Positions 1 through 11,835 are shown, counted from the first letter of the stretch. The stretch is 64,000 nt of DNA from Bactrocera neohumeralis (GCF_024586455.1 NC_065921.1:11439401-11503400); one strand, 5' to 3'. Notes: generated by a model from the letters alone, not told the origin. Made by a program: numbers and translations.

Positions 1-420
1 CGCCCAATGGAAGTTTTGTTTGTTTTCTTAAAATTTATATAAAAGGCGGCGGTTTGAACAAAAAGTACCGATTTTGGTTTTTTTTTGAAGTTTTTCGTAG
101 AAAAAAATTGGAAGATTTCAAAAAAAGCTTCCACAGCGCGATCGAGAATGTTGTTAAGAATGCTTTATCTAAATTGGAACTAGATTTCTTCAAAACTCTT
201 CGTTTGGAAAAACACCATTTTGAGAAAAATCCGTTTAAAAATTGGGGTGAAGAGGGAGGGGAGGGGATGGAAGGAGATGAAATGGACAAAATCCAGCTTT
301 CAATTTGATCATAATACTTCTCATGTAGCACAATTTTAAATTTTACTTGATTATTTTACTTTCCAATATACAAACAAAAATTGTCTTTAGTGAATGCCAC
401 TTATGGCCAAAAATTTTTCA
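1..420. other. AT-rich sequence with no supported gene
   Basis: Two overlapping short open frames on opposite strands (54-308 and 35-331) have no recognisable motif and biased Lys/Phe content. The segment with the purine-rich run near 248-275 is probably repeat-derived. Confidence 0.4.
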
Positions 421-912
421 AATCCAACAAAAACTATTTAAGCCCCTAGGAACTGAATACTTGGATCCCCAAACCAATAGTTGACTTTTAATCGAAAATA
501 GCGGTCAATATGTGAGATATATAACTGAAATAATCCTTTTCTTATAATGATATGTCTGTGTGTCATAAATGTGTTGAATCAGACAAAAACTTCACTTAGT
601 TCCCATATACTCAATATAAAGATTTTCCAAATTCCGAGTGACTTTATACCGGCCTATATGTGAGTTATCTCAATGAAAATGAAAGAGCATGTTTTACTCA
701 TAACAGTGTATCTTTGTGTCAAAAATACTTCAATTTGAGCGAAAACTTGGCCTAGCCCTATATAACTAATATTAGGATTTTCGAATATCCGGCAGACTTT
801 ACTCCATATGATTGGTTTTACCCCTCAAATTATTTCCCTGGATGCCAGCGAGTTGCAAGAGTATAAATTGATCGGTTGCAGTCGAACTTAGCCCGTCCTT
901 ACTTGTTTGTTA
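421..912 (+). repeat. Dispersed noncoding repeat, family 1
   Basis: The block ends with a motif reading GAGTATAAATTGATCGG, then CGAACTTAGCCCGTCCTTACTTGTT. The same series (actttataccgg..., gactttactccat..., cgaacttagc..., cttactTGTT) recurs diverged at about 16200-16490 and 46330-46770, and its end motif at 30650. It has no coding capacity. It is probably an old nonautonomous element. Confidence 0.6.
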
Positions 913-1214
913 TACTAGCGAATGTAGCAGCGTTTTCGCTGAGAGTAGGAGAAAAGTGAGTTTTATATGACCCAAAAGTTGGCAGATTTTGCACCTCATA
1001 GGGTTTGGATAGTACTGCCTTACCATGACACTTAAATTTTTTCGGGTAAGTGATATTTATCAAAGGTCAGGAGAACGACTCCACTATGTATTGGCGTTTG
1101 CTTTATGTAGTATTTAGGGAATTTGATACAACTTCCTGTTCTTTTCGATGTTCAATGATTTCATCTTCTGAGATATTATTGAATTTATGAATTTTTGAGT
1201 TATGCATTTTAAAT

Positions 1215-1254
1215 TATTATGACTAATAAAAAACACTAATTATTAGTCATAATA
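1215..1254. repeat. Perfect hairpin, 15-bp arms
   Basis: The arm TATTATGACTAATAA (1215-1229) is followed after ten bases by its exact reverse complement (1240-1254). No gene boundary coincides with it. Confidence 0.8.
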
Positions 1255-1559
1255 GTCTAATAGTTAATATCTTTTAACGCTTTGTGAACAGCAAAGCACA
1301 AGCATTTGTTTATAGTTTTTTGAGTGTTCGTTACACTTAGCACTAAATATCTCGGATTATCTTTTGTTGTTGGCGGAAGGCTTGGGAAATCGTTAATGGG
1401 AAATGCTTGACTTTTTTTTTGCTTTTTGATGTTTGATTTGGTACTCGTTGATAACAGGGCGAACCTTGTATCCCCAAGAGAGTGTCCCACTGGGAGCAAA
1501 TCTCTCGTTGTTCACTATAAAATACTGTAAACACTCCTTAACACGTGCTTGAAATGAAA

Positions 1560-1959
1560 CTTCTTGAGGTTAGCAGGCACTTACGAAAAAGAAGGTGTGA
1601 GAGATTACCAAAACTCACCAATAGCACAAAAACACACAACCGTTCGCTTTGAGTATCACACGATGACTGTGATATACTATATTTTTACTAAATAGGCAAG
1701 ATTGTGAGGCGATTACAAATACTTACGAATGCACTAAAGTATTAACAGTATAGATCGAAACAAATAAATACAAGCGATACTTTGGGTTTTTAGTAAAGTC
1801 GCGGAGTAGCTGCTGCCCAAAAGCATTGTGCTTTCGAAAGATTTGTTGCAAATTGGCATTAGAAGAATTTTAACAGGACAAACATAGAAAAAAATTAGGG
1901 ATATTATTCGAAAAATTTTAAAGTGAATTCGAACCTGTGAAAATTTTAAGAAAATAAGT
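1560..1959 (+). promoter_or_regulatory. Presumed promoter/leader of gene A
   Basis: About 400 bases directly upstream of the inferred start are free of recognisable transposon sequence and end in a leader with an in-frame stop. No clear TATA box and initiator pair could be fixed. The assignment rests on position only. Confidence 0.25.
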
Positions 1960-1990
1960 ATGGAGCAAATTTTAGTGGGTGTGGATAAAG
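1960..1990 (+). CDS. Gene A, inferred first coding exon
   Basis: Exon 2 opens two bases into a codon, so exon 1 must end with one base of a Gly codon. Here an ATG with A at -3 and G at +4 gives ten codons, MEQILVGVDK, plus a final G, followed by GTTGGT as donor. Splicing yields ...DKG-PRFGVRHVQ, the K-G-P-x-F-G start usual in this family. An in-frame TGA lies just upstream at 1924-1926, so no longer N-terminus is possible here. The donor is suboptimal and the resulting intron is about 6.2 kb, hence moderate confidence. Confidence 0.55.
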
Positions 1991-4900
1991 GTTGGTAGAT
2001 CCTTGACTAATTTATTTATTTTATTCATTTATTTATTTAGTATTAAACACGTCATTGCTAAATATGTTTATACTTTTTAAATCAAGTTGGCGATATTCAA
2101 TTTATTGTAAATTATAAATTTATTGTAAACCCTTTTCTGTTGTTTTCATATTATGTGCCACTAGAGTGGTCAAGACCATTGGCATAAACAAGCGTGTGGT
2201 TATTTTACTCTTCTTTTTATTTTTTTGAATAAAGTGAATTTCTTCTTCTTTATTGGTTATAGCCGAGTTTACAAAAGCACGTCAGTAGTTCTTCTTTCTC
2301 ACTGTTTGGCAATTCCAAATATAGCCAAGTCCTTTTCTACCTGGTCTTTTCAACAGATTGGAGGTCTTCCTCTTCCTCTGCTTCCACCGGCGGGTTCTAC
2401 GTCGAATACTCTCAGAACTGGAGAGTGTGTAGTGTCCGAATGGATCGACATGACCTAGCCAGCGTCACCGATGTCTCTTAATTCACTGCACTATGTCAAT
2501 GGCGTCGTATATCTCGTATAGCTCATCGTTCCATCGACTGCTGTATTCTTTCTTTCTTCTTTCTTTCGAAAAATTATAACGTCGAATCATCAGATGTTGT
2601 CATCGTTTAAACCTCTGTAGCATATAAAAATATGAGGATGATGAGTAACTTGTAGACATTGGTCTTTGTTCGTAAAGAGATAGGACTTTACTTCTCAATT
2701 GCCTACTTAATACGAAGTAGCACCTGTTGGCCAGAGTTATTCAGCGTTGGATTTCGAGTCTGACATTGTTGCTGTTAATACTGGTTCCAAGCCAGACAAA
2801 ATTATCTACGGCTTCGATATTATGACTGTCAACAGTGACTTGAGAACCCTGTCGCGAATATAACGACTGTTTCTTTGATGATAGGATATATTTCGTCTTG
2901 CTATATTCCTCGCTGTGTTATCCAGTCTGGGTAAAGCATAACTAGTGGCGCGGTTTTTGAGGCCAATGATATCAATATCATCGGCTTTTGCCAGCATTTG
3001 TATACTTTTATGGAAGATTGTATCTTCTCTATTCACCTCTGCAAGTCGTTAGTATACAACAGTGAAAACTCTCTCCTACCATGGTGTGGAAACTGTTCAT
3101 GATATTATAACCATCACTTACCTTATCACGTTTTTATTCAAAATTAATATGAATTGAATAATTTTCTAAACCAAGGTTGGCCGTTTGCTCGCTTTGCCTC
3201 TCAACAACATCAGGGGGACTTCGTTTCGCTCGCAACAACGTCACCTTAATGGATATCTATATATGACCAGCGTGAAGAGCTGAGTCAATTTAGCCAAATC
3301 TATCTGTCTGTATATATTCGAGTTTCTCAGATATCGATTTGAAATTTTGCACTTTTCATTTTCTCCCCAAGAAGAAGCTCATTTATTGGGGCCGCCATAG
3401 CATTTAGCTAGCATACAAACTGACCGATCAATTTTTTAAAACCTAATAAAGATGTCGAAAGGTAACTCTTTGTAAAATGCGATCCTCTGATCGTGTAAAA
3501 TTATTACATATTCACGTGTTTTTTTTAATTAGACGGCATAGGTGACGTATCTTTCCATTAGGTGACAAATATTTCTCATTTCGCTTTCAACTATCTATTT
3601 TCTCCAGTACTTAAATTCAATTTGTGTGGAAAATAGACGCCATCGTTCGTTCTGTTTTGTGTTTTTTAAATCGTTTGTTGATACCTGCGTGGGATGCACG
3701 TGCGACAGTTATAATATTTTTACTATATAGTAGAAACTAGAATCATTTCAGCAGATAATAACTTATAAATGTAAATAATTTAGCTAAATTGAATTTAAGA
3801 CACGGGATGGGAACTTACTATATAACTACAAAGTACTCCAAACAAAACTTAACTTTGTTATTCCATGATTTGGAACACATTTTCGAAATTTTCCGTTGCA
3901 TGAGATGAGGAAGCATAGTTTGGTTTTCACTGGTATATTTATCTGTTTTTATTTTATATTGTAAAAATCAAACGGTTGCCTAACATAGAGACTAAGTAGT
4001 CTACAAAGTCACTAAAGTATTGGAATTTTTCATACATAAAAAGGAAAATAGTCCAATAAAATGATAAATATTTCTTCAAATTAATTAGAAACACGTCGGC
4101 CTTTTAACAAGGTTTATAAAAATTTGTTCCGATTCATATGAAATTCATTAAGATCCAAATGTTACTACATTGAGTGCAAAATAGTTCAAAAATTTAGTTA
4201 CCTAATTGTATTATAATTGTTGCTGCAATTCTAAAATGTACTACATCAGAATAAAAAAAATTGTGTGATTAATAATGAGGAATGCACTGTGACCTTAGGT
4301 CTTAGGAAAGAAAACACTTTCTTATCGAAGCGGGCGGTAGTTCTTAAGCTAACATTATTTATGAGACCATTTACCTAAGAGAAAGGAAAATAAAATAAGC
4401 CAAATACATGAAAATATTTTAGATTATTTACAAAGAAAGGAAATAACCACTCATATATAAATAAAAAAAAAATAGAAGAAACGTCAGCTTTGGTTGGCTC
4501 CTCACAGAAGTTTCCATACAAGAGCTTTATTGAGATTGATTAGTTTTTATGACAACTATATACCATAGTGATCTGTCTGAACAATTTGTTCTTTATGTAA
4601 AATTTCTTCCAAACTATGACTGAATTAGTATCGCCCAGCTTGTGTGGTAGTTATAAGCTATAATGATCCGATTTACAAATTTTTGTAGAACTGTGCCGTT
4701 GCCTTGAGCAATAATCTACACCAAATTGCATGAATAAAATTTGTCAAACAAAAAGGTTTTATATACAACGATTGGTCTGTTCGTATGGCGGCTTTTTATC
4801 TATTTCGCACTGCCGAATTAATTTTTTACCTAGAGATTATAGTTGAGAAACTTGTTTTTCTTTTTCGCACAGTAACTAGATACTTGGTTGTGTTCTTCAT

Positions 4901-7900
4901 TTTGTATTTTTTTTCTAATAATTAAAATTCATCAACTTATTGCCATTTTATCAATACACTCAACCGAATTTATATCTTGGAATATCAGAAATTTACAAAG
5001 AGTTGCATTGCAGCTACAAGTCGATTTCAATTCGATTAAAAATTAATGTAGTAAAATATAAATTTTATTTTGTATGGAGAAATCTTAGTTTAAGCTTGTC
5101 GTCACTGGAGCAACTCCTTGCAGCAGGGTTGTTCCGTATTCTCCTGACTCGTGCTGGCATTGAGTCCAACCCGGACCAGGAGGAATTTTTCTGTTGCGTA
5201 TCCGCCAAGAGGCTGCATCCAAACTCCACTTCGGTCTGGCGTAATACATGTAATGGATGGAGCCATTTTAAAACCAGCTCAGGCCATAAGACGCACAGGG
5301 AGTGGACCACAAGTTACTTGACCCCATGTTGCCAACGCACTACTGCGATCTTAGCATCTACGGCTGCTCAACTTGCACCTAGTTTTTGACAACTTACAAG
5401 GCAACCGGCTGGCTGGTCCTTAACTACGCCCCACCAATATGGTCACCTGGATGCAGTGCAGCGCAGACGAGGAAGCTTCAGACCTGTCAGAATACTGCAC
5501 TCCGGACTACGACAGAATGCTTACTGATGTATTCTATCGAACACCTGCTTGGAGCGGAACCGCCTCCTAGGAACATCAAGGGGCCATTCTTCAACTACGT
5601 TGACGACATCAGACAATACGTCAATCAAACTTCGGACGCAACAAACTTCCAACAGGCACTGTCCGCCATTGACAGTGGAACCATCAACTCCTTCTCTGAC
5701 ACCCTTTTAGTGAATGGCGTCAAACCAAGCTATCAATCAAATAACCCATTACAAACGAAGAGTTCGAGTTGCCGCGAGAGACAAGAGTGACCCTGGCGCA
5801 GCTTCGTTCTGGACACTGTAGAAGATTTAACTCCTACATATACAGAATAGACCCCGACTTGTCCAATATATATCCCGTGTGCAATGAGTCTCCGCATGAC
5901 ACTGGCCACTTCTTTGCATGCCCCACCAACCCCACTCATTTGACACCCCTCTCCGTTTGGTCTGACCACGTCGAAAAAGCACGTTTCTTGGGCCTTTCAT
6001 TCGACGACAACTCAGCTAATTCTCACCATCCTAGCGCTAAAACAACAATAACAACAGAGAGATAAATTCGCTTATATACAATTAGACTGACAGACAGACG
6101 GATGTAGAGATGGCTAAATCGTTTCGGCAAGAAACGCCGAGCATTTATATACGAGTATATGTATACATATGTACATTATAGGATCTCCTTCTGTTATGAA
6201 CTTCGTCGTGAATTTAATATACCCAGTTGAGAGTATAAAAAGCACACAAAGGCTGACGTGTACCTAGATATATGTATAAGAACAGAATAGTTGAGTTAGA
6301 CCGAGCAGGCAGGGAGTGTTTAAATTTGAGTGGTATGAGAAACCAGCTGTACTTGCAAAGAAGTTTTTATTACTAATAAAATATTTAGGATTTTAATATT
6401 ATTTGATATCACTCTACTAAAAAAGAACACTTTGTTCTGAGGAGAAAATTTGACCAAAAAGGATTTAGTAGTTGAATTTAGATCATTAAAGATCTTCTTC
6501 CGATTTGCCGAGCTGCGTTTGATAAACGCGTTAGAGTCGACTATTAAGAGAAGTAATATAATTTTGAAAGAGTTCAGTGGATCAAAACTCCTTAACATAG
6601 ATAACGAATAGAGCTAAGTGCATCCAACATTGTGAGATGAAACTACAAAAGTTTTAAAACATTTTAATTTTTTTTTTATTTCGAATGATTGTTACTTGTA
6701 CTTGTACAGTTATTTTAAACAAATATTGTATAATCTTTATGAAATTCACCGATAGAATATTTGTTCGGGATATTTTAAAAAGATACATAAGTTTGAATTT
6801 TGTCTATTGTTTTATTGTTTATTTGTTTTTTTCGATAGCTTATGAGATGACTAATAATTAATTTGTTGTTAACCGAGGCAAGCAGGTTATTGTATTCTGA
6901 TAATATATACCATTTACTTAGATTGATTATGTTATTTATTATGATTATATTTGGGGGAACAATAGCTACCATTGCTGCCAAAATATCCGGCTCGACCAAA
7001 GTAATAAAACATTAGGCACTTGCAAGGAGCTTAATCTTTATAACCGCTAGATCACAGTGCCAAGATTTTTAATGATTTATATGGTTCTTAAATTTATTAT
7101 CGACTTTCAAGGTGATTTATTGCAAGAGTTTGAAAGAAAACAATGTATAAAGGGTTAGGCTAGGTTATGATGGTCGTGATAGCAGATTGGTCTCAAGTGG
7201 TAATTATGGATAAGATGGTAATCATATAAATATTTCTAAATATATTGAAAAGTGTAAAGAAGTCGACCGGAGTTAAATCATAAATAATGACTTTTAATGC
7301 CGATATGGTTTATATACATATATTAAAAAATATGAGCATATATTGTGGAGATCTTAATATATTGGGTAGTGGGTTTATATTTATAATTAATTTTAATTAA
7401 ACAAATCTGGCCGTTTTTTCGTTTGCTTGCTTCAATCTCATCAGTTGTTCACAGTAAAATGTAGAATCAATTGTTCCATCAGGCTGAAGCAGCTCATAGT
7501 GGATGACGATCTTTCCAATCTCACCAAACACTCAGCATAACCTTTCGAGGCGTTAATCCTGGCTTTGTGACCATTTGTTGAGCTTCACCACGCTTGGACC
7601 ATGATCTTTTTCGCACATTATTGTCGTATTTGATCCACTTTTCGTCTCCTGTTACCATTCGCGTCAAAAATTGTACGATTTCATTTCGTTGTTAATTCGA
7701 TATTAATTCGGTCCATTAAATTTTTCACAGACAATTTATGTGGTACCCAAACATCGAGCTTCTTTTTATGGCCAGCATTTTTTAAATGGTTCAAAAGAAT
7801 TTGATGATGAATGTTAAGTTCCTTAGCGATGTCATGGTTGCTTATGTGACGGTCCTGGTCAATCTTTTCCATAATTTCATCGACTTTTTCAACGATCGAA

Positions 7901-9886
7901 ATTTACAGAACGGAGGCAAGCGAACCATGCTTGTGCTACACGAACTGATGCAGCATGGTCTTCGTAAACATCACAAATTTCATTGGTGGTGGTGTAATGT
8001 TTAGAGTGTTAACCCCTTTAGATTATGAACGGTATCTGCATATAAGTTATAATCTCAGGGCCATTATAAATACTGTTACCATAATCTGCTTATTCTTCTT
8101 CAACATGGCCGAAAAAGGTCATTGAAAATTACAAAATAGCTCTCCTTGTTTGTGGATAAATTGGCGTATGATTGAAAATATTCTAATGCCTTCTGTTTAT
8201 AGTCTTAAATAAAGATTTTTGCCCAATTTGTCTATTTCAGGACCACGCTTTGGCGTACGCCATGTACAAACTCTGCTGCTATTTTTCAACATTGTTGCGG
8301 TTTCTATAAGTCGCTTAAACATTTCGGTCGCTGTGGTCGCGATGACAAACGCCGAAAGCACGAATCCTAATTTTCAGGTGAGCATATAACTCCTTTCGTC
8401 TTTCCCTCAGAAGAACTAACCTTAACTAATATTTTATAGGAATTCGACTGGACTGAAGAACAAAAATCTTATATAATTTCCAGCTTCTACTGGGGTTACG
8501 TGGTCACACAGTTTCCCGGTGGCTATTTGAGTCGACGTTTCGGTGCGAAAATTGTGATGAGCATAGGTGTCTTCGGTTCGTCTATATGCAGTTTGGCCAC
8601 ACCATATCTGGTGTGTTGGGGCGGCTGGCAAATATTCTGTGTTATACGTATTTTGCAGGGTCTCTGCCAGGCAGCACTCTTTCCCGCCATACATGAGCAC
8701 ATTGCCAAATGGTCTCCGCCACAAGAGCGCAACTTGCTGGGCGCACTCATATATTCGGGTGTCGATTGTGGCATGGTGTTGGCAATGCTTGTAAGTGGCT
8801 TGATTGCAGGCAGCGCGCTCGGCTGGCCGGGTATTTCGTATATTTCAGCTGGCGCTGGTTTTGTCTGGTGTTTATTTTGGTACATATTCGCCGCCAATAA
8901 TCCGCCAACATCGCGCTTTATTACGAAAGCAGAGTGCGAGTACATTGAGACTTCTATGAGACGTGAGAAAGACTTCCACGAACGGAAAATACCTGTACCA
9001 TGGTTGGCAATGTTCACTTCGGTGCCCTTCTTGGCGTTACTCGTTGTGCGTTGTGCCGAAACGTGGGGCTTTAGCACCGCGCAATCGCAGATTCCCTCAT
9101 ACTTCAATGGTGTATATAATATGAATATAAAGAGTAATGCGTTGTGCTCGGCCCTGCCGTACATAGCGCGTTGGATTATGTCGTACATCTACTTGTTCTT
9201 CGGTAATATGGCGATCGCAAGGAACTGGCTCTGCTTGACGACGGTGCGTAAGATCGCCAATACGTTTGCCATGTGGCTGCCAGCGTTGTTTATGATCGGT
9301 ATAGGATTCCTTGATGATACCAATAGATCTTTGGCTATTGCTTTGATGACCATGAATGTCGGCTTCAACGGTGGTATTACCATGGGTTGTATACTCAGCA
9401 CGATTGATGTATCGCCGAATCATGCGGGCGTCGTAATGGGTATCGTGAATACGCTGACTAATGTGGTGTCTTTGTTTACGCCACTGGTTGTGGGCTTCGT
9501 AGTCACCGATGCGGTATGTCTATTCTTTCTTTCTTTTTTGTTTAATTTGCATAAATTATATATATATTTTTAATAATTATAAATTATATTTTCAGCATAA
9601 TCGCTCGGACTGGCAAATTGTTTTCATAATTGCCGCGTGTGTTTTCTTTGTGGGCAATTTGATATACCTAATGTACGGCACGGCTGAGGCTCAGCCATGG
9701 GACGCGCCTGACTATCTGTTAAGGAACAATATTGAGGAAGCACCAAAAACTGCGCGTAGCGATAAGCTTAGGAGAGTTGATGTCTCAAGTGTTGCCCGGT
9801 GCGAAAGTGAAGGCTGTTCTAGCGGGAGTGGGATGCCTTATCTGGTGGAGGAATCCAAAGATGTTCTAAAAAATAGAAAATATTGA
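1960..9886 (+). CDS. Gene A: SLC17-type transporter (putative inorganic phosphate cotransporter-like), 510 aa
   Basis: Exons are 1960-1990, 8241-8377, 8440-9513 and 9596-9886, with introns in phases 1, 0 and 0; the total is 1533 nt ending in TGA. The protein reads as a 12-helix MFS carrier. It has the family start FGVRHVQ before helix 1, DW(T)EEQ and WGYVVTQFPGGYL in helix 2, and R126 with the helix-4 signature GLCQAALFPAIHEH followed by KWSPPQER (residues 126-153). Further on come RK..NT...W.PA and SPNHAGVVMGIVNT near the C-terminal half, then QPWDAPDYL after the last helix. SLC17 members move organic anions or phosphate across plasma or vesicle membranes; the substrate here cannot be read from sequence. 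R300 lies in a predicted helix where paralogue B is hydrophobic. The first exon is inferred; all later exons are strongly supported. It heads a tandem array of four paralogues and is closest to gene B. Confidence 0.9.
2240..3062 (-). mobile_element. Non-LTR retrotransposon (LINE) 3' fragment
   Basis: On the minus strand the frame carries a degraded reverse transcriptase active site, A-D-D-I-D-I-I-G. Next comes the segment that in the 47-kb copy follows the RT domain, and then a 3' end with the CTCGGCTATAA motif. It matches the 3' halves of the copies at 47.3-48.4 kb and 49.2-49.7 kb. It is 5' truncated, frame-broken, and lies in intron 1 of gene A. Confidence 0.75.
3245..3520 (+). repeat. Dispersed noncoding repeat, family 2
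   Basis: This has the order: gaccagcgtgaagagctgag, a Gtctgtctg tract, tcagatatcgatttgaaatt, then ccgccatagcatttagc and aaactgaccgatc. The same order recurs at about 50405-50640 and 59810-60130, with parts at 4545-4760 and in reverse at 56400-56610. Noncoding. Confidence 0.6.
3521..5085. other. Intronic AT-rich sequence
   Basis: This is part of intron 1 of gene A. Apart from a diverged stretch of repeat family 2 near 4545-4760, nothing recognisable was seen. Confidence 0.4.
5086..6065 (+). mobile_element. Jockey-like non-LTR retrotransposon, internally deleted
   Basis: The 5' part encodes a degraded Cys-rich segment (…CVSAKRLHPNS, THREWTTSYLTPCC) resembling the N-terminal zinc-binding part of Jockey-group proteins. 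It passes directly into the C-terminal end of the polymerase ORF (LNYAPPIWSPG, QLRSGHCRRFNSY and PVCNESPHDTGHFF), which in intact elements lies far downstream. The reverse transcriptase core is absent, so this is a deletion derivative. The frame is broken at least twice, at about 5389 and 5790. An (AAC)n-rich 3' tail follows at 6043-6057. Confidence 0.75.
6066..7403. other. Intronic AT-rich sequence
   Basis: A short repeat-like stretch with gacagacagacgg lies at 6085-6250. The remainder is AT-rich, with only short open frames lacking motifs. Confidence 0.4.
7404..8002 (-). mobile_element. Mariner-type transposase remnant
   Basis: The minus strand encodes the second helix-turn-helix segment (EKIDQDRHISNHDIAKELNI) and VWVPHKLSVKNLMDR. 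It is followed in other frames by the catalytic-core start (vtgdEKWIKYDNN) and the GLTPRKVMLSV segment. Both ends are missing and the frame is shifted. It matches the copies at 12.1-13.4 kb and 40.2-41.4 kb. It ends about 240 bp before exon 2 of gene A. Confidence 0.85.
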
Positions 9887-11540
9887 AAAAATTCTGTGAT
9901 GCTATATTGTAACCTTAAAGTTAGCTAGAGTTCAGCTGAAACCGGGTATCATTATAAGCTGTTTATTATCATCATTACCATATTTTTTCACTGTACATAA
10001 TTTTTTTGAATTTTAAGTTATTTATTATTAAGTATTAATTATGATAAAAGTAATATTAGTTTAGATAATACTAATTAGTTTATTCCTGATATTATAATTT
10101 AATAGAAAATAAATTCTTATAGCAACAATGTTATAAAATTAATTTGAAAAATTAAATTTTTCGGTTTTATTTTTGAACTTGCTTGAGGTTGTTCGAGAGT
10201 CAGTTGCCTTTTTAGAATACTTTGTAAGCAAACGTTGCTTAAGAGAGTTGCCAACTGACTGTCAATGTGTTTAAGAATTAATGGCTGAAAATTTATACCA
10301 TGAACTAGTAAACTGAAACTTATATTTATATAATTGCATTTTTCGGTTAATTCAGACAAGCTTACTCCGTGCATAAATTCTAAATTTTAGGAAGATTTTC
10401 GTTGGCAACATTGTTAAAAATGGCCAATTTTCATCTATTGTGAATGAAATACAAGCAACCCTGCTGTTTATCAAATTCTCAATATACATAATATCAATAA
10501 AACTTCTATGTTATGATGCAGTTTTAAAAATAATGTGTTGATATGCTTTTGTAATAAAAAATGGTTTGGTAAAAATTGTTCGGCTAACAACCGTAATGTT
10601 TGTCTTCTACCAATTTTCATTGAAAATATTATAAAAAGGACAATGAGCTGTTTATGGATAATCGTAATCCGTCTGTCACCACAAATTTGGATCTGATTAA
10701 GAAGATAACTTCTGTCAAAATAATTTATATATATTTGTCGGTATGACAACCTTGCATAAATTTATTCTCGAATTAAGAAAAAAGAAACAAGAAAAACTGT
10801 CAACTTTGGTAGCAACGAAGCTCTAATGCCCTTCATAAATAAATAAAACATAAGAAGATTATAGCGATACCGACAAATGAGCAGGTTCTTGGAGAGAAAC
10901 AGACGTGTGCACAATTTCAGATCGATATTTAAAAAATTGATATACACGCTATATAGACAGGCACACGAAAAGACGGTCGTATAGATGGACAGGCAGATAG
11001 ACAGATATACACGACTAAACCAACTCAGCTCGACACGTTGATCAGTTATGTAAATATTTTATAGAGTCTTCGACGCTTTCTTCTATACGTCACAAATTTC
11101 GTGGCAAACTACCCTGTTCTGAGCTTCTAACTTGGTTTTAATGTAAAGAAATGTCTCAGTGTAGTTTTCTTAAATATACATACATACCTATACTAAAAGT
11201 CCAAGTGGAATTTGCGTAGCGAAAAGATTCAAAGTTTAATTGCTTGTAACTTACATACTTTTAGGCGTTAAAAATATTTACTTCTGAGTGTCAATAAGCT
11301 TTTAATAAATTTAAACACAGCTGAAATATTATAGCATGTAGGCATAGTTAAACCTGTGTTTATGGAGACTAAATAAACAAATAAGGTATTTCTTTCGTGT
11401 TAAAAAATACTCATAAAAGTCTTAAATCCCAGGTGTTAACCAAATATAAAAATAAAATATAAATATAACATATTTTTAATATTTTAAAAAAAAAAAAAAC
11501 GCATAAAATTTGCAAAATCTCATCGGTTCTTTATTTGAAA
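9887..11540. other. A-B intergenic sequence, first part
   Basis: After the gene A poly(A) signal the sequence is AT-rich and without a supported gene. A tract with tagacaggcac and gacaggcagatagacag at 10950-11010 looks like a diverged dispersed repeat. Confidence 0.4.
10108..10113 (+). terminator. Poly(A) signal, gene A
   Basis: A canonical AATAAA lies 222 bases after the stop of gene A in AT-rich sequence; it is the best candidate signal seen in this 3' flank. Confidence 0.5.
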
Positions 11541-11835
11541 CGTATTAATAAAACTTTATCTCTGTGGTTTCAACAAGATGGCGCTATATTCTATGGCCAT
11601 TTTGAAAAACTTCGGAGAACAATTCATCTCAAGAAATGGACCCGTAAGTTGGCCACCAAGATCATGCGATTTAACGCCTTTAGACTATTTTTTGTGGGGC
11701 TACGTCAAGTCTAAAGTCTACAGAAATAAGCCAGCAACTATTCCAGCTTTCAACATTTCCGACGGGCTATTCCGGCCGAAATGCTCGCAAAATTGTTTTA
11801 ATGAAAACTAACGTTTCAAATAAAGAGGGCAATCT
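11541..11835 (+). mobile_element. Tc1/mariner-superfamily transposase C-terminal fragment
   Basis: The plus strand contains WFQQDGA (catalytic Asp region), then NGPVSWPPRSCDLTPLDYFL, WGYVKSKVYRNKP, and the terminal RKIVLMKTNVSNK(E) in a shifted frame. The same QQDG family occurs at 23.5-24.2 kb. Only the last third is kept. Confidence 0.8.

Noticed and set aside
1025..1051. ATG followed by CGG and a strong GTAAGT donor as an alternative first exon of gene A
   Set aside because: It would end in phase 0, but exon 2 at 8241 needs phase 1, so the frame would break in exon 2.
4940..5085. The N-terminal part of the open frame upstream of the Jockey-like element
   Set aside because: This part is AT-rich sequence in chance frame with the element; element-like coding begins only near 5090.
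8523..9188. A 221-codon open frame on the minus strand
   Set aside because: It is the antisense shadow of gene A exon 3, whose plus frame carries all SLC17 motifs. Similar shadows occur at 9097-9423, 21423-21716 and 31591-31872.
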